Assembly (NCBI RefSeq): GCF_003095395.1
Contig: NZ_QEIJ01000001.1
Span: 248,001-312,000 of the forward strand
DNA length: 64,000 bases
Origin: Microbacterium sp. Gd 4-13
GTDB lineage: Bacteria; Actinomycetota; Actinomycetes; Actinomycetales; Microbacteriaceae
Direction: 5' to 3'
The position numbers were made by a program, and so were the translations under genes. Positions 24,588 to 34,136 of the stretch are shown here, one piece after another; the stretch's first letter is position 1, and the number at the start of each line of letters is the position of its first letter. The notes below the pieces were generated by a model. The model was not told where the DNA came from. It searched no databases and worked only from the letters and a program-made list of their open reading frames with translations.

Positions 24588-27500
24588 GTGACAGTTCCCG
24601 GGATCGTGCGCGCCCTTGAGCAGGATGAATCGTTCCGGGAGGCGATGGCCGCCGCGGTGGTCGATGCCGACCTCTCGCTGGTCGAGGGGCTGCACGCCCC
24701 GGCACTCGCCGGCCTCCTCGAGCGGCGACGCTCAGCCGGGAAGCCCCCCGCGCTGCTGGTCATCGCTCCCACCGGCCGTCGTGCCGACTCGCTGGGCCCT
24801 GCCCTGGAGGCCCTCGTCCCGGGTGCGCAGGTGCTGCACTTCCCCGCGTGGGAGACGCTGCCCCACGAGCGGCTGAGCCCGAGTCCCGAGACCGTCGGCC
24901 GCCGTCTCGACGCCCTGCGACGCATCGCGTCGTGGGACGGCGAGACACCCCTGATCGTCACAGCATCCATTCGCAGTGCCCTGCAACCGCTCGCGTCCGG
25001 CCTCGCCGACGTGGCGCCGATCGACCTCACCGTGGGCGGGCGCGACTACGACCTCGAGTCGGTCACGCGCCAGCTCGTCGAGCGCGCCTACCTCCGCGTC
25101 GACATGGTGTCGCGCCGCGGCGAGTTCGCCGTGCGCGGCGGCATCCTCGACGTCTTCCCGCCCGTCGCCGACCACCCGCTGCGGGTGGAGTTCTTCGGCG
25201 ACGAGGTCGACCAGATCCGCGCGTTCTCGGTGGCCGATCAGCGGTCGCTGCCCGGAGACGTCACCTCCGTCTCGCTCGTTCCGAGCCGTGAGCTGCTGCT
25301 GACCGCCGAGGTGCGGGCGCGGGCCGCCGAGCTGCGCGATGAGCTGCCCGCCCTCCGGTCGATCCTCGAGAAGATGGCCGAGGGCATCCCCGTGGAGGGG
25401 ATGGAGTCGCTCACGCCCGCGCTGCTCGACCGCGTCGTGCCCCTCGTCGAGTACCTGCCCATGGGGGCGGCCGTGGCGCTCGTCGACCCCGAGCGGTCGT
25501 TCGCCCGCGCCACCACCCTCGCCGATACGAACCGCGAGTTCCTCGACGCCGCCTGGTCGGCCGCGACCGCCGGTGCGGAGACGCCGATCAGCCTGGGGGC
25601 GGGCGACTTCCTCTCCCTCGCCACCCTGCGCGACGCGGCCCGCGAGCGCGAGGGCGTGTGGTGGTCCTTGTCGTCGTTCGACTCGGGGGCCTCCGACGCG
25701 ACGTCGGACTTCGAGGGCACGGAATACGACGGGCTCGCCGCCGACGGCTCGCTGCGCGTGCGCGGCCAGGCCGTGCCCTCCTTCCAGGGCAACATCGACG
25801 GCGCGACCGAGCACGTCGGGCAGCTCTTGACCGACGGCTGGCGGGTGGTCGTCGTGGCCTCCGGGCCCGGTCTCGTCGACCGCGCGCGTGACGTGCTGGC
25901 CGAGCGCGGCATCGCCGCCCGGCGTGACGAGGCGCTCATCCAGGAACCCGCCCCGGGGGTGGCCCTCCTCGTCTGCGCTGAACTCGAGCGCGGGTTCGAG
26001 ATGCCGGGGTCGCGGTTCGCGGTGCTGACCGAGGCGGAGTTCTACGGGCGCGCCGTCGCCAACGACTCGCGCACGGTCAAGAAGCTGGCCTCCAAGCGGC
26101 GCAACGTCGTCGATCCGCTGCAGCTGAAGACCGGCGACTTCGTGGTGCACTCGACGCACGGCATCGGAAAGTTCGTCGAGCTGCAGCAGCGCGAGGTCTC
26201 CAGCGGCGGTCGCAATGCGGTCAAGAGCATTCGCGACTACCTCGTGCTCGAGTACGCACCGTCCAAGCGCGGCTACCCCGGCGACAAGCTCTACGTGCCC
26301 ACCGACCAGCTCGACCTTCTCTCCCGCTACGTCGGGGGAGAGGCGCCCACCCTGTCGAAGATGGGCGGCAGCGACTGGGCCCAGGCGAAGGGACGCGCGC
26401 GCAAGGCGGTGCGCGACATCGCGGTGGAGCTGGTGAAGCTCTACTCGGCGCGCATGGCCGCGAAGGGCCACGCCTTCGGCCCCGACACGCCCTGGCAGCG
26501 CGAGCTCGAAGAGGCGTTCCCGTTCGCCGAGACCCCCGACCAGCTGCAGACGATCGACGAGATCAAGGCAGACATGGAGAAGCCGATCCCCATGGACCGC
26601 CTGCTGTCGGGCGACGTCGGATTCGGCAAGACCGAGGTCGCCGTCCGCGCCGCCTTCAAAGCGATCCAGGACGGCAAGCAGGTCGCGATGCTCGTGCCGA
26701 CGACCCTGCTGGTCAAGCAGCACACCGAGACCTTCGCCGAGCGGTTCGCCGGGTTCCCGGTGAAGGTGCGCGCGCTCTCGCGCTTCCAGACCGACAAAGA
26801 GGCCCGTGAGGTGCTCGCGGGCATCACCGACGGCACGATCGACATGGTCATCGGTACGCACCGCATCCTCACCGAGAAGGTGCAGTTCAAAGACCTCGGG
26901 CTGATGATCATCGACGAGGAGCAGCGCTTCGGAGTCGAGCACAAGGACGCGTTGAAGAAGATGAAGACGAACGTCGACATCCTCGCCATGAGCGCGACGC
27001 CGATCCCTCGCACGCTCGAGATGGCGGTCACCGGCATCCGCGAGATGTCGACGCTGCAGACTCCGCCGGAAGACCGGCACCCGATCCTGTCGTACGTCGG
27101 CGCTCGCAACCCCAAGCAGATCGCCGCGGCCATCCGCCGGGAGCTTCTGCGGGAGGGGCAGGTGTTCTACGTCCATAACCGGGTGCAGTCGATCAACAAG
27201 GTCGCCGCAGAGCTGGCCGAACTCGTTCCCGAGGCGCGGATCGCCGTCGCCCACGGCCAGATGGGCGAGCACGCCCTCGAGCAGGTCGTCGACGACTTCT
27301 GGGAGCGCCGGGCCGACGTGCTCGTTTCGACGACGATCATCGAGACGGGTCTCGACATCGCCAACGCGAACACGATCATCATCGATCGCGCCGACAAATA
27401 CGGGCTGTCGCAGCTGCACCAGCTGCGAGGCCGCGTCGGGCGCGCCCGCGAGCGTGCCTACGCCTACTTCCTCTACGACGACCAGAAGCCGCTGTCCGAG

Positions 27501-28196
27501 ACGGCCGCCGACCGTCTCGAGACGATCGCGGTCAACAACGACCTCGGCAGCGGCATGCAGGTCGCGTTGAAGGACCTCGAGCTCCGCGGCGCCGGAAACC
27601 TGCTGGGGGGCGAACAGGCAGGACACATCGCCGGTGTCGGCTTCGACCTGTACCTGCGCATGGTCGGCGAGGCCGTCGCGACTTTCCGCGGTGAAGACAC
27701 CGAGGGGCCGGCCGAGCTGCGGCTGGAGCTCCCCGTCGACGCGCGCCTTCCCGAGTCGTACATCGACAGCGAGCGCCTGCGGCTCGAGGCTTACCAGAAG
27801 CTTTCGGCCGCAGCATCCGCCACCGCCAAGGACGACGCGATCGACCTCGTCATCGATGAGATGCGCGACCGCTACGGCGAGCCCCCGGCCGAGGTCGACG
27901 GATTGATCGCCGTCGCGCGTCTGCGCCGCCGTGCGGCGCGCGCGGGGCTGGAAGACGTCGTGGCGATGGGGCCGAACCTGCGCGTCGCCCCCGCCCGGCT
28001 GGCCGATTCGATGCGCGTGCGCCTGCAGCGCTTGTACCCGAAGGCGAAGCTCGTCTCCGGCGGCGACGCGATGGTCGTGCCGCTGCCGACCGACACGCAC
28101 GACGCCGCGCTGATCGCCTGGGTCGCCCAGCTGCTCGACGCGCTCTTCCCCGAGCCCGTCGCCGCGCCCGCCGAGCCGCAACCCGCCTCCGCCTGA
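24588..28196 (+). CDS. mfd: Transcription-repair coupling factor
   Basis: 1202 residues. Removes stalled RNA polymerase from lesions and recruits UvrA. Layout: UvrB-like N-terminal module (VSRRGEFAVRGGILDVFPP), the RNA-polymerase-interacting domain around residues 500-590 (FVVHSTHGIGKFVELQ... KLYVPTDQLDLLSRYVG), then a RecG-like translocase with Walker A GDVGFGKT at 675-682 and DEEQ box at 776-779, motif VFYVHNRVQ, TTIIETGLDIANANTIII and QLRGRVGRA, and the C-terminal autoinhibitory TRCF domain. The GTG at 24588 has no ribosome site but a -10 box 6 bases upstream, so a leaderless mRNA is likely. Confidence 0.97.
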   Translation: MTVPGIVRALEQDESFREAMAAAVVDADLSLVEGLHAPALAGLLERRRSAGKPPALLVIAPTGRRADSLGPALEALVPGAQVLHFPAWETLPHERLSPSPETVGRRLDALRRIASWDGETPLIVTASIRSALQPLASGLADVAPIDLTVGGRDYDLESVTRQLVERAYLRVDMVSRRGEFAVRGGILDVFPPVADHPLRVEFFGDEVDQIRAFSVADQRSLPGDVTSVSLVPSRELLLTAEVRARAAELRDELPALRSILEKMAEGIPVEGMESLTPALLDRVVPLVEYLPMGAAVALVDPERSFARATTLADTNREFLDAAWSAATAGAETPISLGAGDFLSLATLRDAAREREGVWWSLSSFDSGASDATSDFEGTEYDGLAADGSLRVRGQAVPSFQGNIDGATEHVGQLLTDGWRVVVVASGPGLVDRARDVLAERGIAARRDEALIQEPAPGVALLVCAELERGFEMPGSRFAVLTEAEFYGRAVANDSRTVKKLASKRRNVVDPLQLKTGDFVVHSTHGIGKFVELQQREVSSGGRNAVKSIRDYLVLEYAPSKRGYPGDKLYVPTDQLDLLSRYVGGEAPTLSKMGGSDWAQAKGRARKAVRDIAVELVKLYSARMAAKGHAFGPDTPWQRELEEAFPFAETPDQLQTIDEIKADMEKPIPMDRLLSGDVGFGKTEVAVRAAFKAIQDGKQVAMLVPTTLLVKQHTETFAERFAGFPVKVRALSRFQTDKEAREVLAGITDGTIDMVIGTHRILTEKVQFKDLGLMIIDEEQRFGVEHKDALKKMKTNVDILAMSATPIPRTLEMAVTGIREMSTLQTPPEDRHPILSYVGARNPKQIAAAIRRELLREGQVFYVHNRVQSINKVAAELAELVPEARIAVAHGQMGEHALEQVVDDFWERRADVLVSTTIIETGLDIANANTIIIDRADKYGLSQLHQLRGRVGRARERAYAYFLYDDQKPLSETAADRLETIAVNNDLGSGMQVALKDLELRGAGNLLGGEQAGHIAGVGFDLYLRMVGEAVATFRGEDTEGPAELRLELPVDARLPESYIDSERLRLEAYQKLSAAASATAKDDAIDLVIDEMRDRYGEPPAEVDGLIAVARLRRRAARAGLEDVVAMGPNLRVAPARLADSMRVRLQRLYPKAKLVSGGDAMVVPLPTDTHDAALIAWVAQLLDALFPEPVAAPAEPQPASA

Positions 28197-28209
28197 GCCC
28201 GCCTCACGC

Positions 28210-28277
28210 CGAGGGTGCCCGTTTTCGCCGAGAGTGCCGCAACTAACGGGCACGATCGGCGAAAACGGGCACCCTCG
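28210..28277. repeat. Long nested inverted repeat between mfd and ppc
   Basis: Perfect 21-base arms at 28210-28230 and 28257-28277 (CGAGGGTGCCCGTTTTCGCCG and its complement). The 26-base interior contains AGAGTGCCG...CGGGCAC, a degenerate second copy of the arm words. Convergent genes lie on both sides, so terminator use is plausible, but it lacks T runs and resembles the other GAGA-type inverted repeats in this window. Confidence 0.8.
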
Positions 28278-28293
28278 AGCGGATGCTGCGCGC

Positions 28294-30963
28294 TCAGCCC
28301 GTGTTCTGGAGCCCGGCCGCGACCCCGCTGACCGAGAGCAGCAGCAGGCGCTCCTGCTCGGGATCGCTGGGCGTCGCCTCGTCGCCGGAGCGGAGCGACC
28401 GCAGCGCCCGCAGCTGCAGGAGCGAGAGGGCGTCGACGTAAGGGCTGCGCATCTTCACCGCGCGCTGGAGCACCGGCTTGTTGTCGAGCAGCTCCGAGCC
28501 GGCGGTCACGCGGATCACCCACGACCGCGTCAGCAGCATCTCGCCCATGACGAGGTCGGCGAGGTCGTCGCGGTCGCCGAGGTCGAGGTAGCGCCGGGCG
28601 ATCCGCGCGTCGGCCTTCGCGAGGCTCATGGCCACGTTGTCGACGAGGGTGCGGAACAGCGGCCAGTCGGCGTACGCCTGACGGAGCCGGTGCTCGTCGC
28701 CGACGGCCTCGAGGGCCGTACCGAGTCCGAACCAGCCGGCGAGGTTGATGCGGGCCTGCGTCCACGCGAACACCCAAGGGATCGCCCGCAGGTCTTCGAG
28801 CGACTCGACCGACAGGCCACGGCGCGCGGGGCGCGAGCCGAGTGCGAGGTTGCCGAGCTCCTCCATCGGTGTGACGGTCGCGAACCACGGAGCGAAGCCG
28901 GGCGCCTTGACCAGTTCGAAGAAGCGGGCGCGGGATGCTTCGTCCATCGCCGCGGCGACATCGGCGTAGCGCTCGGCGGCGTCGCGGTTGCGGTCTTCGT
29001 TCGAGGGCGCCGAGGCCATGAGCACGGCGGCGGCCACCTGATCGATGTGTCGCATCGCGATGGCGGGGTCGCCGTAGCGGGCGAAGATGACCTCGCCCTG
29101 CTCGGTGAGCTTGAAGCGCCCGTCGACCGAGTGCGGCGGCTGGGCGAGGATCGCCGAGTTCGCGGGCCCGCCGCCGCGGCCGAGCGCACCGCCGCGACCG
29201 TGGAACAGCGTCAGCTCGATGCGGCTCTCATCGGCCCAGGCCGCGATCTTCGCCTGCGCCTCGTAGAGCGCGAGATTCGCCGCGACCGGGCCGACGTCCT
29301 TCGACGAGTCGGAGTAGCCGAGCATGACCTCCAGGCGGCGGTCGGTCGCGTTCAGCCGCGCCTCGAACTCGGGGTGATGCACGACCTCGGCGAGGATGGC
29401 CGGCGCGGCCTGCAGATCGGCGAAGGTCTCGAACAGCGGGATGACGTCGAGAACGGGCAGGGTCGCGCCCTCGCCCATGGCGTGACGGGCCAGCTCATGC
29501 ACGTTCGCGAGGTCTTCGGCCGACTGCGTGAACGACACGATGTAGCGTCCCGCAGCGCGCGGGCCGAAGCGCTCCTGCACGAAGGCGATCGCGCGGAAGA
29601 CCTCGAGCACCTCTTCGGTCTGTTCGCTGCGCGCGCCGCCGGCGGCGAGCTCGGCGAGCACGGCGCGGTGGACGGCGGAGTGCTGACGCACCTCGAGCTC
29701 GGCGAGGTGGAAGCCGTACGTCTCCACCTGCCAGATCATGTGCTGCAGCTGGCCGTACGCCTGGCGCGGTGCACCGGCCGCCACGAGCGACTCCTGCACC
29801 GTGCGGAGGTCGGCGAGGAGGTGGTCGGGGTCGCGATACGCCAGGTCGGCGTCACGGGTGCGCGTCGCGGCGATCTTCCGAGCCACGACGAGCAGGATGC
29901 GGCGGTGCGGCTCGTTGGGCGAGCGCTTGGCGATCTCGGTGGCGGCGTCCTCGTCGGCGGCGCGGAGACGCCGCCACAGTGCCAGCAGCGCCTCGCTCGG
30001 CGGAGTCGTCGTCGCGTCGAGCGTCAGACCGCGGCCGATGCGCTGCGCCGTGCGCTCGAGACCGAGGAGCACGTGCTCGCTGGCGATTCCCGCGGCTTTG
30101 CGGGTCACCTTCGCGGTCACGAACGGGTTGCCGTCGCGGTCGCCGCCGACCCACGATCCCACGCGCACGAAGGGGCGCACGATCGGCGGGCGGGACCCCG
30201 CATCCGCTCCCTGGATCGCCTCGTCGATGCGCCGGTAGACGTCGGGCACAGCCGTGTAGAGGGTCTCGTCGAAGATCGCCATGACAGCGCGCACCTCGTC
30301 GGTGGGAGACGGCTTCTCGGCGCGCAGCGGCGCGGTGCGCCACAGGGTGTCGATCTCCTCGATCATCTTCGGTTCGATGCGGGCCGAGTCGGCGCCGTCG
30401 CGGATCGCTGCGTCGCGCTCGTCGATGAACTCCGCGAGGCGTCGGATGCTGCTCGACACCGCGCGGCGGCGGGCTTCGGTCGGGTGCGCGGTGAAGACCG
30501 GGTGGAACCGCAGCGACTGCAGGCGGGTCAGCGCCGCCGCCTCACCGACCTCGCACGACAGCTGCGCGTACGCGCCGGCGATGGAGTCGGTGGCGGAGCG
30601 CCCCGGTCGTCCGTCGCGCTCGCGAAGCGCACGCACGCGCTGGTGCTCCTCCGCGAGGTTCACGAGGTGGAAGTAGGCCGTGAAGGCGCGGGCGACCTCG
30701 TCGGCACGCGCGACGGTGAACCCGTCGGCGATGGCCGCCGCACGCGCGAAGGCCTCGGGGGTCTCATCGGTGTAGGCGTGGATCGTCGCCGTGCGGAGGC
30801 GTTCGACGTCTTCGTACAGTCCGGGGGAGCCGCTCTCACGCAGAACGCGCCCGAGCAGCGAGCCGAGCAGTCGCACGTCGGAACGCATCTGCTCGGGCAG
30901 CTCCTCGGCGGCTTCGAAGCGGCCGACCAGGTCGATGGCCTCCGTGTGGGTCAATTCGCGCAT
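28294..30963 (-). CDS. ppc: Phosphoenolpyruvate carboxylase
   Basis: 889 residues. Adds bicarbonate to PEP to give oxaloacetate, an anaplerotic reaction. Hallmarks: FHPVFTAHPTEARRRAVS (catalytic His), VGSWVGGDRDGNPFVT, LGYSDSSKDVG, LFHGRGGALGRGGGP and a C-terminus ending in Asn-Thr-Gly, the family's conserved end (normally QNTG, here LQNTG). The ATG at 30963 directly abuts GGAGGG, and TAGCGT ends 6 bases upstream, so leaderless transcription is more likely than use of that Shine-Dalgarno. It converges on mfd and is divergent from mazG. Confidence 0.97.
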   Translation of the reverse strand: MRELTHTEAIDLVGRFEAAEELPEQMRSDVRLLGSLLGRVLRESGSPGLYEDVERLRTATIHAYTDETPEAFARAAAIADGFTVARADEVARAFTAYFHLVNLAEEHQRVRALRERDGRPGRSATDSIAGAYAQLSCEVGEAAALTRLQSLRFHPVFTAHPTEARRRAVSSSIRRLAEFIDERDAAIRDGADSARIEPKMIEEIDTLWRTAPLRAEKPSPTDEVRAVMAIFDETLYTAVPDVYRRIDEAIQGADAGSRPPIVRPFVRVGSWVGGDRDGNPFVTAKVTRKAAGIASEHVLLGLERTAQRIGRGLTLDATTTPPSEALLALWRRLRAADEDAATEIAKRSPNEPHRRILLVVARKIAATRTRDADLAYRDPDHLLADLRTVQESLVAAGAPRQAYGQLQHMIWQVETYGFHLAELEVRQHSAVHRAVLAELAAGGARSEQTEEVLEVFRAIAFVQERFGPRAAGRYIVSFTQSAEDLANVHELARHAMGEGATLPVLDVIPLFETFADLQAAPAILAEVVHHPEFEARLNATDRRLEVMLGYSDSSKDVGPVAANLALYEAQAKIAAWADESRIELTLFHGRGGALGRGGGPANSAILAQPPHSVDGRFKLTEQGEVIFARYGDPAIAMRHIDQVAAAVLMASAPSNEDRNRDAAERYADVAAAMDEASRARFFELVKAPGFAPWFATVTPMEELGNLALGSRPARRGLSVESLEDLRAIPWVFAWTQARINLAGWFGLGTALEAVGDEHRLRQAYADWPLFRTLVDNVAMSLAKADARIARRYLDLGDRDDLADLVMGEMLLTRSWVIRVTAGSELLDNKPVLQRAVKMRSPYVDALSLLQLRALRSLRSGDEATPSDPEQERLLLLSVSGVAAGLQNTG

Positions 30964-31099
30964 CCCTCCACGCTAGCGCCGCCGGATGACGGTGATGTGA
31001 CACGGCCCGTCTCGACGGGTGGGTCCGGTGCGGTCGCGATGACCGCGATACTCGTCTCGTGGCGCGCACGCCGCAGCATCCTTCTCCCCGGGAGTCCTC

Positions 31100-31738
31100 A
31101 TGAGCACCGTCGATCCGCTCCGCGAAGCCGCTGAGACCATGCGCGCCGTGCGCGACCGGTGCGTCTGGTCGCAGCAGATCGATCACCGCGCCCTCGTGCC
31201 CTACCTGGTCGAGGAGAGCGCCGAGGTGATCGATGCGGTCGAGGCGGGCAGTCGCGACGACCTGCGTGAAGAGCTGGGAGACCTGCTGTGGCAGGTGCTC
31301 TTCCACGCCGAGATCGCGTCTCGCGATGAGGACGACCCTTTCGACATCGACGACGTCGCACGGGTGCTGACCGAGAAGATGGTGCGCCGTCACCCGCACG
31401 TGTTCGCCGGCGAGGTGGCAACGACGCCCGAGCAGGTGCTCGTGCACTGGAATGCGGCCAAGGCCGCGGAGAAGCGCACGCGCACGAGCGTGCTCGACGG
31501 CGTGTCGGAGCACATGCCGTCACTCGCGCTCGCGCAGAAAGTGCTCGGACGCGCCGCGCAGGTCGGCGTCGAGGCGATGCCTGCCGCTGCGCCGGCGCGG
31601 ACGGAGGCCGAGCTCGGCGACGCGCTCCTCGCGCTCGTCGCCGAGGCGCGCGGCAACGGCTGGGACGCCGAGCGCGCGCTCCGCGAGCGTCTGCGGATGC
31701 TGCAGGCCGACGTCCGCGCGGCCGAGGAGCCCGCGTAG
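31100..31738 (+). CDS. mazG: MazG family nucleoside triphosphate pyrophosphohydrolase
   Basis: 212 residues, a single MazG domain plus a short helical C-terminus (E. coli MazG has two domains, about 263 residues). The metal-binding helices read LVEESAEVIDAVEAGSRDDLREELGDLLWQVLFHAEIA, the EExxE...ExxD pattern that binds magnesium. It hydrolyses non-canonical or damaged NTPs to NMP and pyrophosphate. GGGAG precedes the ATG. In mycobacteria mazG lies next to mfd and near eno as here, with ppc and hisS inserted in this genome. Confidence 0.93.
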   Translation: MSTVDPLREAAETMRAVRDRCVWSQQIDHRALVPYLVEESAEVIDAVEAGSRDDLREELGDLLWQVLFHAEIASRDEDDPFDIDDVARVLTEKMVRRHPHVFAGEVATTPEQVLVHWNAAKAAEKRTRTSVLDGVSEHMPSLALAQKVLGRAAQVGVEAMPAAAPARTEAELGDALLALVAEARGNGWDAERALRERLRMLQADVRAAEEPA

Positions 31739-31742
31739 CGCG

Positions 31743-31802
31743 CTGAGAGTCCACGACACCCGGACGCGCCTCGCGCTGCCTCCGGGTGTTATGGACTCTC
31801 AG
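31743..31802. repeat. Inverted repeat between mazG and hisS
   Basis: Arms at 31743-31763 and 31782-31802 match at 19 of 21 positions (CTGAGAGTCCA, two mismatches, ACACCCGG). Unlike most of its relatives in the window it lies between genes of the same direction. It may end mazG transcription. Confidence 0.7.
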
Positions 31803-31850
31803 TGATCGGGCGCGGCGGAGCGCCCCGCGGCGACCTGGAAGAATGGCGCG

Positions 31851-33134
31851 GTGGCAACCGTGAACCCGCCGCGCGGCATGCGCGACTTCCTCCCCGCCGA
31901 GAAGGCCCGTCGCGAGCGCGTGCTCGCCGTCATCCGTGATCGCTACCGCGCGCACGGCTTCGACGAGATCGAGACCCCCGTCATGGAGGAGTACTCGCGC
32001 CTGCACGCGGGCATCGGTGGCGACAACGAGAAGCTCGCCTTCAACGTTCTGGCCCGCGGGCTCGACGCCGACGCCATCCGCGCCGCTGCCGACGACCCGG
32101 CGGCCCTCACCGACCTCGGGCTCCGCTACGACCTCACCGTGCCGCTCGCGCGCTTCTATGCGAGCCACCGCGGCGAACTGCCCGGGGTGTTCCGCGCGAT
32201 CCAGATCGCCCCCGTCTGGCGTGCCGAACGGCCGCAGAAGGGCCGCTACCGCCAGTTCGTGCAGTGCGACATCGACATCATCGGCGATGCCACCGCGCGC
32301 GCCGAGGCCGAACTCATCGCCGCCACGCTCGACACCCTCGATGCGCTCGGGCTCGAGGGAGGGGTCGTGCGTGTGAACGATCGCCGGGTGCTCGACTGGA
32401 TGCTGTCGAGCTTCGGTTTCGCCGAAGACGAACGCCCCCGCGTACTCATCACGATCGACAAGCTCGACAAGATCGGGCCCGACGGCGTGGTGCGCGAGCT
32501 CGCCGACCGCGGTGCCGCCGCCGCGGCCGTCGAGGCGTTCGGGGAGTTCCTCCGCCGCACCTCGGATGCCGACGCGCCGTTTGGCGAGCAGCAGATCCGC
32601 GGTGCGCTCCCCGACGGGGTCCCCGACGAGATCGTCGCGCACCTGACGGGGATCGGCGACGCCGTCGCCGCCGCGCGGCCGGGGGAGTCTGGCATCCCGG
32701 TCGTGTTCGATCCGTTCCTCGTGCGCGGCATGGGCTACTACACCGGCACGATCTTCGAGCTCGCCCACCCGAGCGTCGGCTACTCGCTCGGCGGCGGCGG
32801 TCGCTACGACGGCATGATCGGGAGGTTCCTCGGTCAGGACGTGCCGGCCGTCGGCTTCTCGATCGGCTTCGAGCGCATCGTCGACCTGCTCGAGGGCGAC
32901 GCGGATGCTGCGGGGCGCGCGATCGTGCTCGTGCACGACCGCGACGTCACGGTCGCCGAGCTGGTCGCGGTGAAGGCGTCTCTCGTCGCGGAGGGTGCAC
33001 GCGTCCGCCTCGAGCAGCGTCCGAAGAACCTCAAGCCGCTCCTCGAACGCGCGTCCGCTGACGGCTACACCGGGTTCGCCTTCGTCGCCGCGGGCGCGGG
33101 CCCGGCCGACATCGAGGTGAAGCCGCTCGCCTGA
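31851..33134 (+). CDS. hisS: Histidine-tRNA ligase
   Basis: 427 residues. Class II synthetase: N-terminal RGMRDFLPAEKARRERVL, motif 2-like region RAIQIAPVWRAERPQKGRYRQFVQCDIDIIG, histidine-specific LVRGMGYYTGTIFEL, motif 3 VGFSIGFERI, and a C-terminal anticodon-binding domain from about residue 335. GTG start with no ribosome site; AAGAAT ends 6 bases upstream, a near-consensus -10 box, so the mRNA may be leaderless. Confidence 0.96.
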   Translation: MATVNPPRGMRDFLPAEKARRERVLAVIRDRYRAHGFDEIETPVMEEYSRLHAGIGGDNEKLAFNVLARGLDADAIRAAADDPAALTDLGLRYDLTVPLARFYASHRGELPGVFRAIQIAPVWRAERPQKGRYRQFVQCDIDIIGDATARAEAELIAATLDTLDALGLEGGVVRVNDRRVLDWMLSSFGFAEDERPRVLITIDKLDKIGPDGVVRELADRGAAAAAVEAFGEFLRRTSDADAPFGEQQIRGALPDGVPDEIVAHLTGIGDAVAAARPGESGIPVVFDPFLVRGMGYYTGTIFELAHPSVGYSLGGGGRYDGMIGRFLGQDVPAVGFSIGFERIVDLLEGDADAAGRAIVLVHDRDVTVAELVAVKASLVAEGARVRLEQRPKNLKPLLERASADGYTGFAFVAAGAGPADIEVKPLA

Positions 33135-33193
33135 CGGGGGCCTCTTCACCCTCCGGCAACGTACCGTTCAGCTCGCCGGGGTCGAATCGGGGC

Positions 33194-33982
33194 ATGAGCC
33201 GCATTCGAGTGGCCGCGATCGCCGCGTCCGGACTCGCCGGGGCCGGCGTCGTGGTCGTCGCATCGCGCGAGGTGCTGCGCCGCCAGGCGGCCGTCGCGCG
33301 CAGACGCATCGGCAAGCCTCTGGGTGAGCTCGCGCCCGACTCCGACCGGGTGTGGCGCCGCTCGCTCGAGGGGGCACCGGTCGAGCTCCTGCTGCTCGGC
33401 GACTCCATCGCCGCCGGCCTCGGAGCCGAACGACGCAAAGACACCCTCGGCGCGCGCCTCGCGAAGGGGCTCGCCCGGCGCACCCATCGGCCCGTGCGGC
33501 TGAGGACCGCGGCGGTGGTCGGCTCCGAGTCGTCGGCGTTGGCGGGGCAGCTCGACGCGCTGCCCCCCGACTACGTCGCCGACCTGGCGGTCATCGTCGT
33601 CGGCGGCAATGACGTCACCCACCGTGTGCCGGTCTCGGTGGCGACCGGGCACCTCACCGAGGCGATCGGCCGGTTGCACGAACGCGGCGCGGCCGTCGTC
33701 GTCGCGACCTGTCCCGACCTTCGGTCGTTGCGGGCCGTCCCGCAGCCCCTGCGGAGCCTCGCCTCCCGGCTCTCACGACAGCTCGCGAACGAGCAGGCGG
33801 AGGCCGCGACCGCCGCGGGTGCCGAGGTGTTCTCCCTGCGCCGGACGGTGGGGCCCATGTTCCTGTCCGAGCCCGACGAGATGTTCAGCCTCGACCGCTT
33901 CCACCCCAGCGCCCTGGGCTACCGGCGCACGGCCGAGGCGCTCCTCCCCGTCGCGCTGCACGCGCTGACGCGCCACGCCTGA
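33194..33982 (+). CDS. SGNH/GDSL-type hydrolase, membrane-anchored
   Basis: 262 residues. A single N-terminal hydrophobic segment (VAAIAASGLAGAGVVVVAS) anchors or exports the protein. The SGNH blocks are complete: block I LLLLGDSIAAGLGAER (nucleophile Ser), block III VGGNDVTH (Asn), block V DRFHPSALGYRRTAEAL (Asp and His). Such enzymes cleave esters of lipids or acylated cell-wall glycans. Substrate is not evident. Start ATG at 33194 lacks a clear ribosome site; TCGAAT ends 6 bases upstream, weakly -10-like. Confidence 0.87.
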   Translation: MSRIRVAAIAASGLAGAGVVVVASREVLRRQAAVARRRIGKPLGELAPDSDRVWRRSLEGAPVELLLLGDSIAAGLGAERRKDTLGARLAKGLARRTHRPVRLRTAAVVGSESSALAGQLDALPPDYVADLAVIVVGGNDVTHRVPVSVATGHLTEAIGRLHERGAAVVVATCPDLRSLRAVPQPLRSLASRLSRQLANEQAEAATAAGAEVFSLRRTVGPMFLSEPDEMFSLDRFHPSALGYRRTAEALLPVALHALTRHA

Positions 33983-34012
33983 CCCCCCAGCATCCGCCCG
34001 CCCTCCTGCCGC

Positions 34013-34090
34013 CGAGACCGCACGGCGTCGCGGAAGGCGCACGCGATCGCGCCCGACGGCATGCGGGTTCGGCGAGAGCGTGCGGTCTCG
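34013..34090. repeat. Long inverted repeat upstream of the O-methyltransferase gene
   Basis: Perfect 12-base arms CGAGACCGCACG (34013-34024) and CGTGCGGTCTCG (34079-34090). The 54-base interior repeats the words GGCGAGAGCG and CGCGATCGCG. It belongs with the other GAGA-type intergenic inverted repeats. Confidence 0.65.
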
Positions 34091-34136
34091 CGGGGGTGTC
34101 TTGACCAGGCGCGCGCCGGGACGCGAGGCTGGCGAC

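Noticed and set aside
24732..28253. 1173-residue open frame on the minus strand opposite mfd
   Set aside because: High-GC shadow frame: its residues mirror the third-position bias of mfd, it has no family motifs, and mfd is unmistakable.
28234..31134. 966-residue open frame on the plus strand opposite ppc
   Set aside because: Shadow of ppc; it runs into the intergenic inverted repeat and shows no recognisable domain.
31743..31802. Standard rho-independent terminator
   Set aside because: The stem has two mismatches, an 18-base loop and no T run; it fits better with the other long intergenic inverted repeats.
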